Origin: Symsagittifera roscoffensis
Lineage: Eukaryota > Xenacoelomorpha > Acoela > Convolutidae
Length of the DNA: 64,000 nt
Assembly (NCBI RefSeq): GCF_963678635.1
Contig: NC_087070.1
Span: 30,344,390-30,408,389, forward strand
Direction: 5' to 3'
Shown here: in pieces, positions 1 to 8,087 of the stretch
Layout: each line of letters opens with the position of its first letter
Numbering within the stretch: position 1 is the first letter of the stretch
Notes under the pieces: model-generated
Told to the model about the DNA's origin: nothing
Databases searched by the model: none
The model's input: the letters and a program-made list of their open reading frames with translations, nothing else
Program-made: the position numbers and the translations under genes

Positions 1-1223
1 TCTTAGCAATTTGAATAGTTAATTTTTTTTCAAACTGAGATATTTAAGCTGATGTTTTTGAAATTCATAGAGCTTCAGCGTGATATATTTATTGCTTTTT
101 CTTGAAATTTTGAATTTCAAAACTTAAATCGCCAAAATTTTTTTCGGTTTCATTATTCTTTTCTATTTTCGAGCTGTCCGTTTGTAACGTTTGTTTTTTT
201 TCGAAACATTTTGTCAATTAAAACATTATTCCTACGCTTTCTCTCTGGTTAATAAGTGTCATTGAAAGTAAAAATATCACCGATATAAATCGAAACGTTT
301 TTTTTTTCAAGAAAGTTCTTGAATTTTGTTCGCGCTAAAATTTGATTTCCAGCGGCTTGATTTTTTTTATATTGTTGCTGTTACGAAATACCATACGCAA
401 ACTCATATTTGCTACTGGAGCACTTGTAAGTAAGCCATATTTTACCATAAGAAAGTTGAACCTTACTGAAGTTTCCTGAATTATCAATGTCATCTTTCGA
501 GTACTGGGTGGATAAAATAAAAAAGGGAGGTCAAACGATTCAAACTAAAAAAAACATTGATTTTTTTGATTATTTTGCATTGTTTGCAATTTGAATAATC
601 TGTTAGATTTTATTTATTTAAAAATTTACAATACAAACGAGTGAAAAAAAACATCAAATGATAAAAAACTTAAAAAATGGTTTTGCTGAGAGGTAATAAT
701 AAGTTTCTGGCAAAACACTTCAAAATACTGAGCTGATCTAGAAAAAAATACAAATTCTGTTCGGTCAAATAGCTGCCCATTTTTTCTTTTGGCTTGTTCA
801 GCTTCGTTCCAGTCTTCCCTTTGATTTTTTCCCAAACTAATAATATAAAAGTCTGTTTAAAATGAATTTTCAGGTTAAAAACTGCATCAAAAGATGTCAG
901 CGTGACCAGGTGAACAAAAATTTACAACAATTCTGACATGCAAAATGCCATCTGAACAATTTTGGTCTGTAAACTTACGAGGGGTGGAAAATGGAAAAGA
1001 GCCGTTTGGTCAGAGAGTTGGCATTTTTGTTTGAATCATAACTTCATCCAGCTATGCTTGGAGAGTTTCACGGTTTTAACTGTTCAAGATTTTAAGAATT
1101 TTTAATTTCAGCTGCGAAATTGAAATTGCGTCGATTTCATTTTTTTTGCTGCACTCGTTTCCATTTTTTAAATGAAATGTTTGCATACACTTGATTAAAA
1201 ATTGAACTACAACACAAAGCTTT
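1..1223. other. left flank, no gene seen
   Basis: AT-rich sequence with many T and A runs, outside the Polinton target-site duplication. The only open frame of note (minus strand 626-835) is low complexity, resembles no family and is not called. I see no RNA gene or repeat. Confidence 0.6.
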
Positions 1224-1229
1224 GATCAC
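1224..1229. repeat. left target-site duplication GATCAC
   Basis: GATCAC lies directly before the AGTAGT terminus and recurs at 19441-19446 directly after ACTACT. A 6-bp duplication is the known signature of Polinton integrase-mediated insertion. Confidence 0.85.
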
Positions 1230-1480
1230 AGTAGTTTTGTATCGTGTCCCGGATCCTAAGGGGGGGTCCTTCCTAAGGGGGGGTCCTCACGTAAAGCAAA
1301 ATCCTAGGAAAGGGGTCCTTGATTTTTTGGAGGACCCCTATCCTAGGATTTTGTAAACGAAAGAAATTTTCCACCCAAAAAGCAGAAGACCCCCTACTTA
1401 GGATCTTGCTAAGTTTAGCTTAACAACAAGGGACACGATACAAAATTCTTTCTAATTCCAATTTTTGGGGTCCTAATTAT
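1230..1480 (+). repeat. Polinton left terminal inverted repeat
   Basis: Matches the reverse complement of 19190-19440. The outer ~205 bp is itself close to palindromic: it opens TTGTATCGTGTCCC and later reads GGGACACGATACAA, and inside it AATCCTAGGAAAGGGGTCC faces a mirrored GGACCCCTATCCTAGGATT. G-runs flank this core. Related copies lie at 28350-28530, 35221-35433 and 38815-39025. Similarity between the two ends fades near 1480. Confidence 0.85.
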
Positions 1481-1587
1481 TGGTCCTGGTTAATCATATG
1501 AATCATATTAAATGTTATATTTGTTTCGGGCAAATGAACTTTCGACCTAGTTGAAATTTGTTAGTGAACGGGGAATTGACTTTTATG

Positions 1588-1600
1588 GTATATAATAAAA
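1588..1600 (+). promoter_or_regulatory. possible TATA box for left-arm genes
   Basis: GTATATAATAAAA lies about 150 bp upstream of the first left-arm ORF, in the leader between the TIR and gene 1. It is the only strong TATA-like string there. In an AT-rich genome this is weak evidence. Confidence 0.25.
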
Positions 1601-1744
1601 ATGCGCCGGCCAATTTGGCAGCGTAGCTTAACTGTTGGCAGCAGTAAACTAATTCCTTAACTTGACCTAAATTTTATGGTAAAAAGGCAGTAAATTGAAA
1701 TTACTCTCAAAAGGCGGCGGCCGTTTCTGGGCAAAATATACCAA

Positions 1745-2314
1745 ATGATAAATTTGACAAATTTTGAAATAAGAAAAATGAAATTAGAGGGAACTTGGTG
1801 TACTGAAGATATTGATAATGAACATTTACAATTAAGAGTGTTTTCAACCGCAGAAAAAAACTCATTTTTCAAATTTTGTAATGAACGCTACGTCGTCTTC
1901 CTCGAAAGGGCAAAAGAAATTTCAAAGAAAGAATACGAGTTAATTTTCAAAGAACAATTTTATTTGAGTGAGCTTCAACAAATCTCTTGGTGCATTTCTA
2001 CAAAACAACAGTATGGTACTGTGAGCGATTTGAATTTTGCTGATTATGAAAACGTATTCGACTATTCGTTTGATTTTACCTCAAAAAGGGTTGATAAAGA
2101 CTTGGAGAGAAAAATCCGTCTATGTTTCAACAAGCTATCAAAATACAAAAAACTTCCGGTGGTTTATTTAATTATTTACCACCGTTATCTTAATGAGACT
2201 AAATGGTATTTGCAAGGTCACTTTTATTTCCACTGGCTTGAAATTCAGCAGGTTGGAGAGGTGTTGGAAAAAATAAATAATGAAATTGCAAAAAAGCAGA
2301 GTAACTCCTATTGA
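1745..2314 (+). CDS. Polinton left-arm gene 1, unknown function
   Basis: 189 residues, not recognised. Mixed charged protein, mainly alpha-helical in appearance, without a signal peptide or clear membrane helix. A second in-frame ATG at 1781 (MKLEGTW) could be the real start. It is the first gene after the TIR and leader, and overlaps gene 2 by about 35 bases. That it is a real Polinton gene is supported by at least five decayed copies on the minus strand at 25.9-34.9 kb, which align along its length, for example around GATTATGAAAACGTATTCGA (2042). Its place beside the TIR suggests an early or regulatory role, but nothing in the sequence proves this. Confidence 0.6.
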   Translation: MINLTNFEIRKMKLEGTWCTEDIDNEHLQLRVFSTAEKNSFFKFCNERYVVFLERAKEISKKEYELIFKEQFYLSELQQISWCISTKQQYGTVSDLNFADYENVFDYSFDFTSKRVDKDLERKIRLCFNKLSKYKKLPVVYLIIYHRYLNETKWYLQGHFYFHWLEIQQVGEVLEKINNEIAKKQSNSY

Positions 2315-2714
2315 TTTGAAAATAATTCACGAAATTTATACGTCTTTGAAACAAACGTATCCTGATAATTCTAACCGACGCAACTATTTTCTAGCTGCAT
2401 GTTCTCTGTTTTTTGTTAGTTCTGATAACCTTAACTACGACATTTTAATTAAGTTGAGACCTTATGGTGGCTTGATTGGTATTGATAACTCTTCCTTGGA
2501 CAAATACTTGAAAAATTCCAAAATTTTACGATTGCACGCTAATTTGCACGATGCGGCCGGATTTATACACGAATTTTATAAACAGGGTCCCACGTACTGT
2601 TACATGTTGCCCTGGAACTGTAACAACAGCTTATTGGGACATTTGAGTGGAATAGCGTTCTGCCTTTTCATTAAGTTGAAAAAACCAGAAGTTTATCATT
2701 TACTAGAATGCTAG
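2280..2714 (+). CDS. Polinton left-arm gene 2, unknown function
   Basis: 144 residues, not recognised. The best-preserved segment is near the C terminus, around TYCYMLPWNCNN. The Y-M-L-x-W-N string can also be read in the decayed copies on the minus strand near 25500 and 28240, so this segment is probably constrained. The start overlaps gene 1 and the end overlaps gene 3 by about 7 bases, as expected for a tightly packed transcription unit. No membrane helix or catalytic signature is visible. Confidence 0.55.
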   Translation: MKLQKSRVTPIDLKIIHEIYTSLKQTYPDNSNRRNYFLAACSLFFVSSDNLNYDILIKLRPYGGLIGIDNSSLDKYLKNSKILRLHANLHDAAGFIHEFYKQGPTYCYMLPWNCNNSLLGHLSGIAFCLFIKLKKPEVYHLLEC

Positions 2715-3277
2715 GCGAGAGATCAGTTGTGCTTGACGTGGAAGGCTTTCGTTACAAGAAAAACGCCTTTGTGGTTAAAGAATTAGCAATAACAACTTCA
2801 GACTACAGCGATCGACTCATTTTCCTACCTCCAGTGAATTTCAATATACTACCAAAACTTGAACAAAAAGCTTACAACTGGTTAACAAATTATTTACACG
2901 GTCTCCATTGGGAAAACGGTGATTATCTTTATATAATCTTGAATCAAATACTTCAGAGTTTTGTGCTGAGAAATCCCGGTGCCGTTTTTTACGCTAAAGG
3001 AAAAGAAAAGACAGAGTTTTTGGCCAAGTACTTGGACCGAAAGATTGAAAACCTAGATGATTTGGGCTGTCCTCGGGTTGAAAACTTATATTTTAAAAAT
3101 TATCCAAGTTGCAATAAACATATTCCACATTACAACTCAAGGAATTATTGTGCCCTGAAGAAAACCAAGGTTTTTTATGATTGGTTGAAAAATGAACAAC
3201 AGCGAGAGATCAGCGAAAGTGGAGACATACCTATCACCAAATTCAATGCTTTGTGCGTGGATGACTCCAGAGGGTGA
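2708..3277 (+). CDS. exonuclease-fold (RNase H-like) protein
   Basis: 189 residues. The N terminus VVLDVEGFRYKKN, followed by FVVKELAI, resembles the first strand and DxE motif of DEDD-type 3'-5' exonucleases. Then come AVFYAKGKEKTEFL and ENLDDLGCPRVENL, a spacing typical of small exonuclease-like proteins found with invertebrate Polintons and their host-genome relatives. A Cys/His cluster follows (C at SCNKHIPHYN, C at NYCAL), possibly metal-binding. The C-terminal region, including YDWLKNEQ, has counterparts in the decayed copies at 26.5, 27.8, 30.5, 32.2 and 33.7 kb. A nuclease or proofreading-like role is inferred from fold resemblance only. The overlap with gene 2 supports the ATG at 2708. 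Confidence 0.5.
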   Translation: MLGERSVVLDVEGFRYKKNAFVVKELAITTSDYSDRLIFLPPVNFNILPKLEQKAYNWLTNYLHGLHWENGDYLYIILNQILQSFVLRNPGAVFYAKGKEKTEFLAKYLDRKIENLDDLGCPRVENLYFKNYPSCNKHIPHYNSRNYCALKKTKVFYDWLKNEQQREISESGDIPITKFNALCVDDSRG

Positions 3278-3533
3278 TATTAAAATTTCATTAACGAGAA
3301 TAGAGCGTATTGATTGCAGTGGCCAAATTGTTCAGAGGAAGGAGCAAATAATAATTTCCGAAGAAGAGTTGTCTACGTTGAAGAGGTTTTTTCCAGTTAT
3401 TGATCAATTTGTATACTTCCAGAGATTCAAGTTTATCAGAAATGTTAGCCAGCAAGCGAGGATTATATCTTCCCGAACTAGTCTTAGTACCCAAACGTCA
3501 GCCAGGAGTTCAGATGGATCTAAACAGCAGTGA
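3246..3533 (+). CDS. PC4-like small protein (putative ssDNA binder)
   Basis: About 95 residues from the ATG at 3246; an ATG at 3261 (MTPEGDIK) is the other plausible start, and an ATG at 3192 would give a longer form. The segment GDIKISLTRIERI, then IIISEEELSTL and VIDQF, has the pattern of the PC4/Sub1 fold: beta strands, then a GI-x-L-S-x-x-E-x-x-x-L-like helix entry. PC4 proteins bind single-stranded DNA and modulate transcription. The C terminus is Ser/Thr-rich. The gene overlaps the exonuclease-fold gene. A second, clearer PC4-like protein is encoded at 10767-11126 in the nested unit. The fold assignment is an inference. Confidence 0.4.
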   Translation: MLCAWMTPEGDIKISLTRIERIDCSGQIVQRKEQIIISEEELSTLKRFFPVIDQFVYFQRFKFIRNVSQQARIISSRTSLSTQTSARSSDGSKQQ

Positions 3534-3696
3534 ATTGCCAGATGAGATTAAGACGATTGTGAAAGAGGATACTGTGAAGAAAATAATGTACTACAAAAAA
3601 ACTGCAAATATCCCAGCAAACTTTGTTTTAGAAATGCATGACATAAATGATAGAGATTTCACACGTTATGAAATTTTTTACTGTTCTCAAAAGTAA
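3442..3696 (+). CDS. small Polinton protein, unknown
   Basis: 84 residues from the ATG at 3442 (MLASKRGLYLPELV). Overlaps the preceding PC4-like gene in another frame. Not recognised. Soluble and of mixed charge, with a Tyr- and Lys-rich stretch near TVKKIMYYKK. It is called because the frame is closed and sits in an otherwise gapless gene run; it could be spurious. Confidence 0.4.
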   Translation: MLASKRGLYLPELVLVPKRQPGVQMDLNSSELPDEIKTIVKEDTVKKIMYYKKTANIPANFVLEMHDINDRDFTRYEIFYCSQK

Positions 3697-3768
3697 TTTA
3701 ATTTTTTACAAGCTTCATTCACAGAGAGAAAAAGTCTAACACAGTCTGTAGAATAAATAGTTTCTCAA

Positions 3769-4053
3769 ATGTCAGAAGCAACAACAGCAGTAGATGAACC
3801 TGACGCAACATTAGTAACAGAGTTTGTTTATAACGAGACAAACAGTGGAAAAAAATCATGGAAGTTTTGTAACAATGTAACTTTGCCAAGGTCTGAAGTA
3901 GTTTTTATTGCGCAAATGGTAGTAATTCTAATTTTACTAACTTTCTGCATTCTCAAGTTTTCTTTCACTAAATTAAGTTGCGAAGAAATGTCAGTTTGGT
4001 TCTCAATTTTATCAGGCTTGGTTGGTTACGTACTACCAAACCCAAGAATATGA
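3769..4053 (+). CDS. two-helix small membrane protein
   Basis: 94 residues. The acidic N-terminal half contains EFVYNETNSGKK. It is followed by LPRSEVVFIAQMVVILILL, the start of a membrane helix (about residues 42-64), and a second hydrophobic segment ending GLVGYVLPNP (about 74-92). The LPRSEVVF...GY-LPNP pattern recurs in small proteins beside the ATPase in many Polintons. The stop overlaps the ATPase start (ATGA), suggesting coupled expression. A virion-membrane or entry role is possible but unproven. Decayed copies lie on the minus strand at 24970-25118 and 30070-30195. Confidence 0.65.
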   Translation: MSEATTAVDEPDATLVTEFVYNETNSGKKSWKFCNNVTLPRSEVVFIAQMVVILILLTFCILKFSFTKLSCEEMSVWFSILSGLVGYVLPNPRI

Positions 4054-4751
4054 ATAAAGTGATTGATACTTCGACAAGAATTTTTATGGCGATAGTGGGA
4101 CCTTCAGGATCCGGGAAAACTGAGTTAATTTTGAAACTTCTGATGGGAAATACTTTTTACCCTAAATTTGGAACCGTTCTATATCTTTACAAAGAGATGC
4201 AACCTGCATTCTCAGAAAAAGTGTCTTCTCGCGAAGTGAACGTGGAGTTCATGAAATTCGACGGATTCGAATCTGTGAGAAAATTAGAAAATGTTCTTCT
4301 AGTTTTCGATGATTCATGTGAAGACATCTATAATGACAAGGAATTTGTTAGGTTAGCGACAGCGGGTAGACATAGAGGGATAGATGTAATATATGTTAAG
4401 CATAACTTGTTTCAACAAAGTCGATGGTCGCGTACGATTGATTTGAACACTTCACACATCATTCTGTTCAAATCGCCTCGCGACGTTCAGCAACTAGATC
4501 ATTTAGGAAGACAATTGAATGTATCAAAATTTTTGAGAAACTGTTACGAATTAGCTACCAGAGACTCTTTTGGACATCTTCTAATCGACTTTGACCCCCG
4601 TACATCAGATTGTTTGAGATATTGTTCAAATATCACACCACCTGGGCCAACAGTTTTTTATTTACCCTTATCTGAAGCAGAAACTACTCCAATCACAAAT
4701 GAAAAAGAAAAACTTATCTATTCTGCGGCATATGGTACAACTGAAACCTGA
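4050..4751 (+). CDS. FtsK/HerA-type genome-packaging ATPase
   Basis: 233 residues from the ATG at 4050, which overlaps the membrane-protein stop. Walker A is GPSGSGKT at residues 17-24. Walker B is VLLVFDDS at about 82-89, with the acidic pair D87/D88. A later conserved patch, TAGRHRGIDVIYVKHNLFQQ, matches the sensor region of Polinton and PRD1-adenovirus-lineage packaging ATPases. The family drives DNA into preformed capsids, which fits the capsid and protease genes in this element. Size and architecture are normal and I see no break. Remnants of a related ATPase lie on the minus strand at 24790-24960 and 29866-30060. Confidence 0.9.
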   Translation: MNKVIDTSTRIFMAIVGPSGSGKTELILKLLMGNTFYPKFGTVLYLYKEMQPAFSEKVSSREVNVEFMKFDGFESVRKLENVLLVFDDSCEDIYNDKEFVRLATAGRHRGIDVIYVKHNLFQQSRWSRTIDLNTSHIILFKSPRDVQQLDHLGRQLNVSKFLRNCYELATRDSFGHLLIDFDPRTSDCLRYCSNITPPGPTVFYLPLSEAETTPITNEKEKLIYSAAYGTTET

Positions 4752-5004
4752 CCAGCTAAGAAGATTAATTAGAAAAACTTCAAATCGTGAGATCATAACA
4801 CTTATTTGTGAATGTTTGCTCAATGTAGTCAATGGAAACGTACCCGTTAAAATCGCAAACATCGAACGATTCGAGACAGCATACAAATACTTAATAACTC
4901 CAAAAACCAGTGTTGTCAAAAAACGTGCGATTATTTTGAGTAAAGAAGGCTTCCATTTAGTTCGACAAATACTTTATTATTGTTACAAGTACCTCACAAC
5001 TTAA
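4699..5004 (+). CDS. small conserved basic Polinton protein
   Basis: 101 residues, overlapping the ATPase 3' end by about 50 bases. A shorter form starting at the ATG at 4732 would still overlap slightly. Pattern: LRRLIRKTSNREIITLICE, then a hydrophobic NVVNGNVPV, then basic segments with Arg/Lys (VVKKRAIIL). A protein of this shape (short helical, N-V-x-x-G-N-x-P motif, basic tail) is commonly found next to the ATPase in Polintons. Function is not known; a virion core or scaffold part is possible. Confidence 0.6.
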   Translation: MKKKNLSILRHMVQLKPDQLRRLIRKTSNREIITLICECLLNVVNGNVPVKIANIERFETAYKYLITPKTSVVKKRAIILSKEGFHLVRQILYYCYKYLTT

Positions 5005-5447
5005 TGATGACTGCTGAAGAATTCATTCTAATTCCGAAACACTTATATGTTAAAGAGCAGCCACATGCTGCACGTGTTCTTCATGATAATAATATTAAAC
5101 ATAAAAATGCTCAACTGTCCTATCTTAACCGGCTTAGACCCCAATTATCTCCACAAACTAGTAAGACTACTGCAACGAAGGAAACATTTACGGATAATGT
5201 TGAGCCCCAACAAAAACAGCTTAAACTGTTAACGGACGATGAAGAAGTACCGGTCGAACGTGTTAAAGACGAAATACTAGAAGAGAAACACAAAAGACAG
5301 ACCGAAAGCATTTTAGGACAGTTACAAGTTTTAGAAGACAAAAAATTTGTTAGAGCAAAAACCGTACTTGAAATCATTGAAAATTCAGAAAGAGTAACCA
5401 TAAACCGTGACAACGAGGTGATATATGTAGATAAAGTACCAACATGA
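5004..5447 (+). CDS. conserved Polinton protein of unknown role
   Basis: 147 residues from the ATG at 5004, which overlaps the previous stop (TAATG). The N-terminal segment EEFILIPKHLYV and the following AQLSYLNRLRPQL resemble a short conserved Polinton family. The rest is charged and probably coiled-coil (about residues 75-115, rich in E, K and Q). The overlap with its neighbour points to coupled translation. Not assigned to a pathway. Confidence 0.55.
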   Translation: MMTAEEFILIPKHLYVKEQPHAARVLHDNNIKHKNAQLSYLNRLRPQLSPQTSKTTATKETFTDNVEPQQKQLKLLTDDEEVPVERVKDEILEEKHKRQTESILGQLQVLEDKKFVRAKTVLEIIENSERVTINRDNEVIYVDKVPT

Positions 5448-5565
5448 CTTAAAGCTACAATATTTTTATACGATATACAACAACCAACGAAAAAATTACA
5501 CAATCCGGCGTTCATTAACATTTTAACTGCTCTCAACTTGAATGAAAACCTGGTAATAAATCGAA

Positions 5566-6785
5566 ATGCCAAACACGCGGTTCAGTCAGCGTCTATTAAC
5601 TCTCAAGAGAAACGAGAACTCGGACTCTCAAGAACCCACTCAACGTCGCCCACTTGGCAGGAAAAAAGAAGTGCAAACCTTAAGAGAAGTAAAAAACACA
5701 AACGAAAAAGTCTCAGCGGTAATAGAAAAAGCCAAAACCAAAAACGTGAAAAAGAGTCAGAAGAAGGCTCTGACTCATACGGAACGCCCCATAACGATTC
5801 AGATTCTCCAACGTCAGAAAAGACGAAGGCGCAAACAAAACAATGGGAAAATTACCAAGATTGAAGAAAAATTGTTGAAAACTAAATACAGTGACAAAGG
5901 TCCCGCGTTATTTGGTAGTGTGAACAACTTGATAAAAGCAAGCAATTTGTCGCGAAAGAAAGTTAAACACTTCCTTCATACTGAACCTGCTTACACGAAA
6001 TATCGAACTGTGATCCGAAAAACGCCGCGACTCAAGGTCATAGTTTACGATATCGACGAAATCTGGTCATTAGATCTGGCCTTTGTTGATAAACTTGCCC
6101 AGTACAACCATGATGTTAAGTATCTGCTTGTTGCAGTTGACTGCATGTCCCGCTATCTCAGAGTGCAACCCTTGAAATCAAAGTATGCTACTACAACAGC
6201 AGAAGCGTTCAAACTAATGATAACGACAAAACAACCGGAAAAAGTATGGGTGGACAAGGGCACAGAGTTTAAAGGGTCCTTCGAAGCATTATGTAAAAAA
6301 AAGGCATAAACACTTATGGCACAGAGAGCGAGAAAAAGTCCGCATTCGCTGAGAGAAATATCCGTTCCTTGAAAAATCTTATTTATAAGTACTTGGAGGA
6401 TAAATGGACTTACTCATACATTGACAAATTGCAAGATTTTGTCAATGCAATTAATTCGAGAACAAATCGTGTCACAAATCTTGCACCAAATAAAGTAACT
6501 AAAACAGATGTTCCTCGCCTGATTTCATTAAGAGCAGAACAGTCTTTGAAGTTAGTTCGACGTCCAAAGCTTTATGTTGGTGATTATGTTAGACTTGCCA
6601 AAGTAGACATACGTTTTCGCAAGGGTTACAAACAATCGTTCACCGATGAAGTGTTTGAAGTGTTTGACATACCAACACGAAATCCCCCAACATACAATTT
6701 GATTGATTCTAACAGAGAACCGATTGAGGGAAAATTTTACGAGTCTGAACTAATTCGCGTTCTGGAGAAGGACAATCATGACTGA
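5566..6785 (+). CDS. retrovirus-like (rve) integrase, frameshifted
   Basis: Inserts the element; integrases of this type generate the 6-bp duplication seen at the ends. The N-terminal ~90 residues are very basic. Then comes an HTH-like segment (KGPALFGSVNNLIKA) and the RNase H-fold core with catalytic D170 (WSLDLAFVD) and D230 (WVDKGTEFKG). The third acidic residue lies in SAFAERNIR (Glu codon at 6351), but in the -1 frame: the first frame ends at a TAA at 6307. The shift falls in a run of eight A (6295-6302). The C-terminal part (to 6785) includes a chromodomain-like beta segment (YVGDYVRLAKVDIRF). Without the shift the protein lacks the catalytic Glu. It ends 8 bases into the penton gene. 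Confidence 0.88.
6297..6303 (+). promoter_or_regulatory. A_AAA_AAG heptamer at the integrase frame change
   Basis: Read in the upstream frame, the heptamer is A AAA AAG, a classical -1 slippery sequence, and a -1 shift is exactly what joins the DD part to the E part of the integrase. A lost base in the A run explains it equally well. Confidence 0.3.
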
Positions 6786-7673
6786 GGGCACTTCCAACAG
6801 CCTTTTCACCCATAATGTTTACCCTTCCTTCACAATTACCTTAGTTTCATCTGCATCAATGAACGTTTTTAAAGATAACACTCTGGCCAACTTCAAAAAT
6901 CTCCTGAGTGAAGAAATAAATTTGCAAGGTGAATGGAGAGTAGCAGTTACAGAAATTACTTTCCCTACTCAGATAAACAACGTAACTGACAACAACATTG
7001 TGTACTACAAAAAAGATCGGGTTATAGCAAGCATGAAAGTTGAGAAAGACAAGATCTCCAGACCTTACCTTGGAGAAACAGCAAAAATAACAAAAGGAGA
7101 ATATACGAGCATTGATCAAATACTGGACGAGATTCGTCGAAAGACAGAATTAGAGAAATTGGATTACGTAATAGATCCAATAACCAAACATCTTTCCTTA
7201 TGGCTGCATTATTGGGAAGGTATAACTTTTTCAAGCCCGCAAATTCCTAGTCTACTTGGATTCAAAGGCGTCAGAGATGGAACTGGTTATCATATAGGTT
7301 ACAAACAAGGAAGCACGAAACATAGCACATTCTCTACCCAAGATCTTATTGCTGACTATTACGTTGATGTATGCGCTGGTACTCAGCTTATGTTTATTTA
7401 TCTGGACATAATTCATTATCAAATAGTCGGAGACACAAAAGCACCCCTCTTACGAGTCATTGATACAAGTCGTCGAGTGAAAAACGGTTACGCATGTACA
7501 ATTGAACCGAATCATCGTAAAGTGTTTTTAGAAGTTTGGATTTTAAAAAACTTTTGGTCAATAATATTTCCAATATTTCTGTGAACTTGCGCACAGAAAC
7601 TGGAGGACTTGTTCCTTTCGCTGGAGGGGGAAAAGTTGTTCTGACTTTGAAATTTCAAAAGTTTAGCAATTGA
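6778..7673 (+). CDS. penton / minor capsid protein, frameshifted near the C terminus
   Basis: Single-jelly-roll vertex protein of Polintons. The N-terminal pattern fits the family: PSFTITLVSSASMNVF, then NLQGEWRVAVTEITFP. The most diagnostic segment is YLDIIHYQIVGDTKAPLLRV. The first frame ends at 7584, but the family's C-terminal strand (RTETGGLVPFAGGGKVVLTL) continues in the -1 frame up to a TGA at 7671, so one indel lies at about 7530-7575. The core of the protein is unaffected. It follows the integrase with an 8-base overlap and precedes the core protein by 5 bases. The frame change could be a real mutation or a base-call error in an AT-rich stretch. Confidence 0.8.
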
Positions 7674-7678
7674 TCAAA

Positions 7679-8087
7679 ATGGATTCATATTACCACAACC
7701 AAGCAAACCTACCACATTTCTCGGGGCATTATAGACAACGAGGCAGTGGCTTCGGTGCATTAGCCTTGGGAATAGGAAGAGTCGCACTTCCACTGGCTCG
7801 AAAATTTGTGATACCCGCGGCTAAAAAAAATCGGAAAAGAACTACTTCTTCAGGCAGCTCCAGAACTGATAGAAGTTGCAACAAAAAGAAAAAGTCCTAA
7901 GCAGGCACTCAAAAGCACCGTTAGAAAAACAATCAAAAAGCAAGTAGGAGGAGGAAGTAGATCTCGGAAAAGTCATCCGAAAAGAACGACGGCGTTTAAA
8001 CGAAAAACGAGACGCGTCATTCCCAGAAAACGAACTGCACAGAGAAGTCGCTCCGATTTCTTTACAAGGGTTAAAAATGATTTCTAA
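7679..8087 (+). CDS. basic core-like virion protein, frameshifted
   Basis: Starts MDSYYHNQANLPHFSGHYRQ, followed by RGSGFGALALGIGRVALPLA, the typical opening of a small basic Polinton protein that sits just upstream of the major capsid gene and resembles adenovirus core/pVI-like proteins. The first frame stops at 7898-7900. The other frame, entered at an A8 run (about 7827-7834), continues with an expected helical segment (KELLLQAAPELIEVATKRK) and a very basic tail to 8087. One A too many in the run explains the break. It overlaps the capsid start by 11 bases. DNA condensation or membrane association is inferred from composition. Confidence 0.7.

Noticed and set aside
1238..1443. Reading the G-run palindromes as a free MITE family
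   Set aside because: Homology continues inward from the repeat into Polinton leader sequence at 1440-1745 and at 34950-35220, and the pair at 1230/19440 has a 6-bp duplication. They are better explained as Polinton termini.
5538..5864. 108-residue ORF overlapping the integrase start
   Set aside because: Lies in another frame of the Lys/Arg-rich integrase N terminus; no family resemblance.
6856..7234. Minus-strand ORFs opposite the penton gene
   Set aside because: Shadows of a well-supported plus-strand gene.
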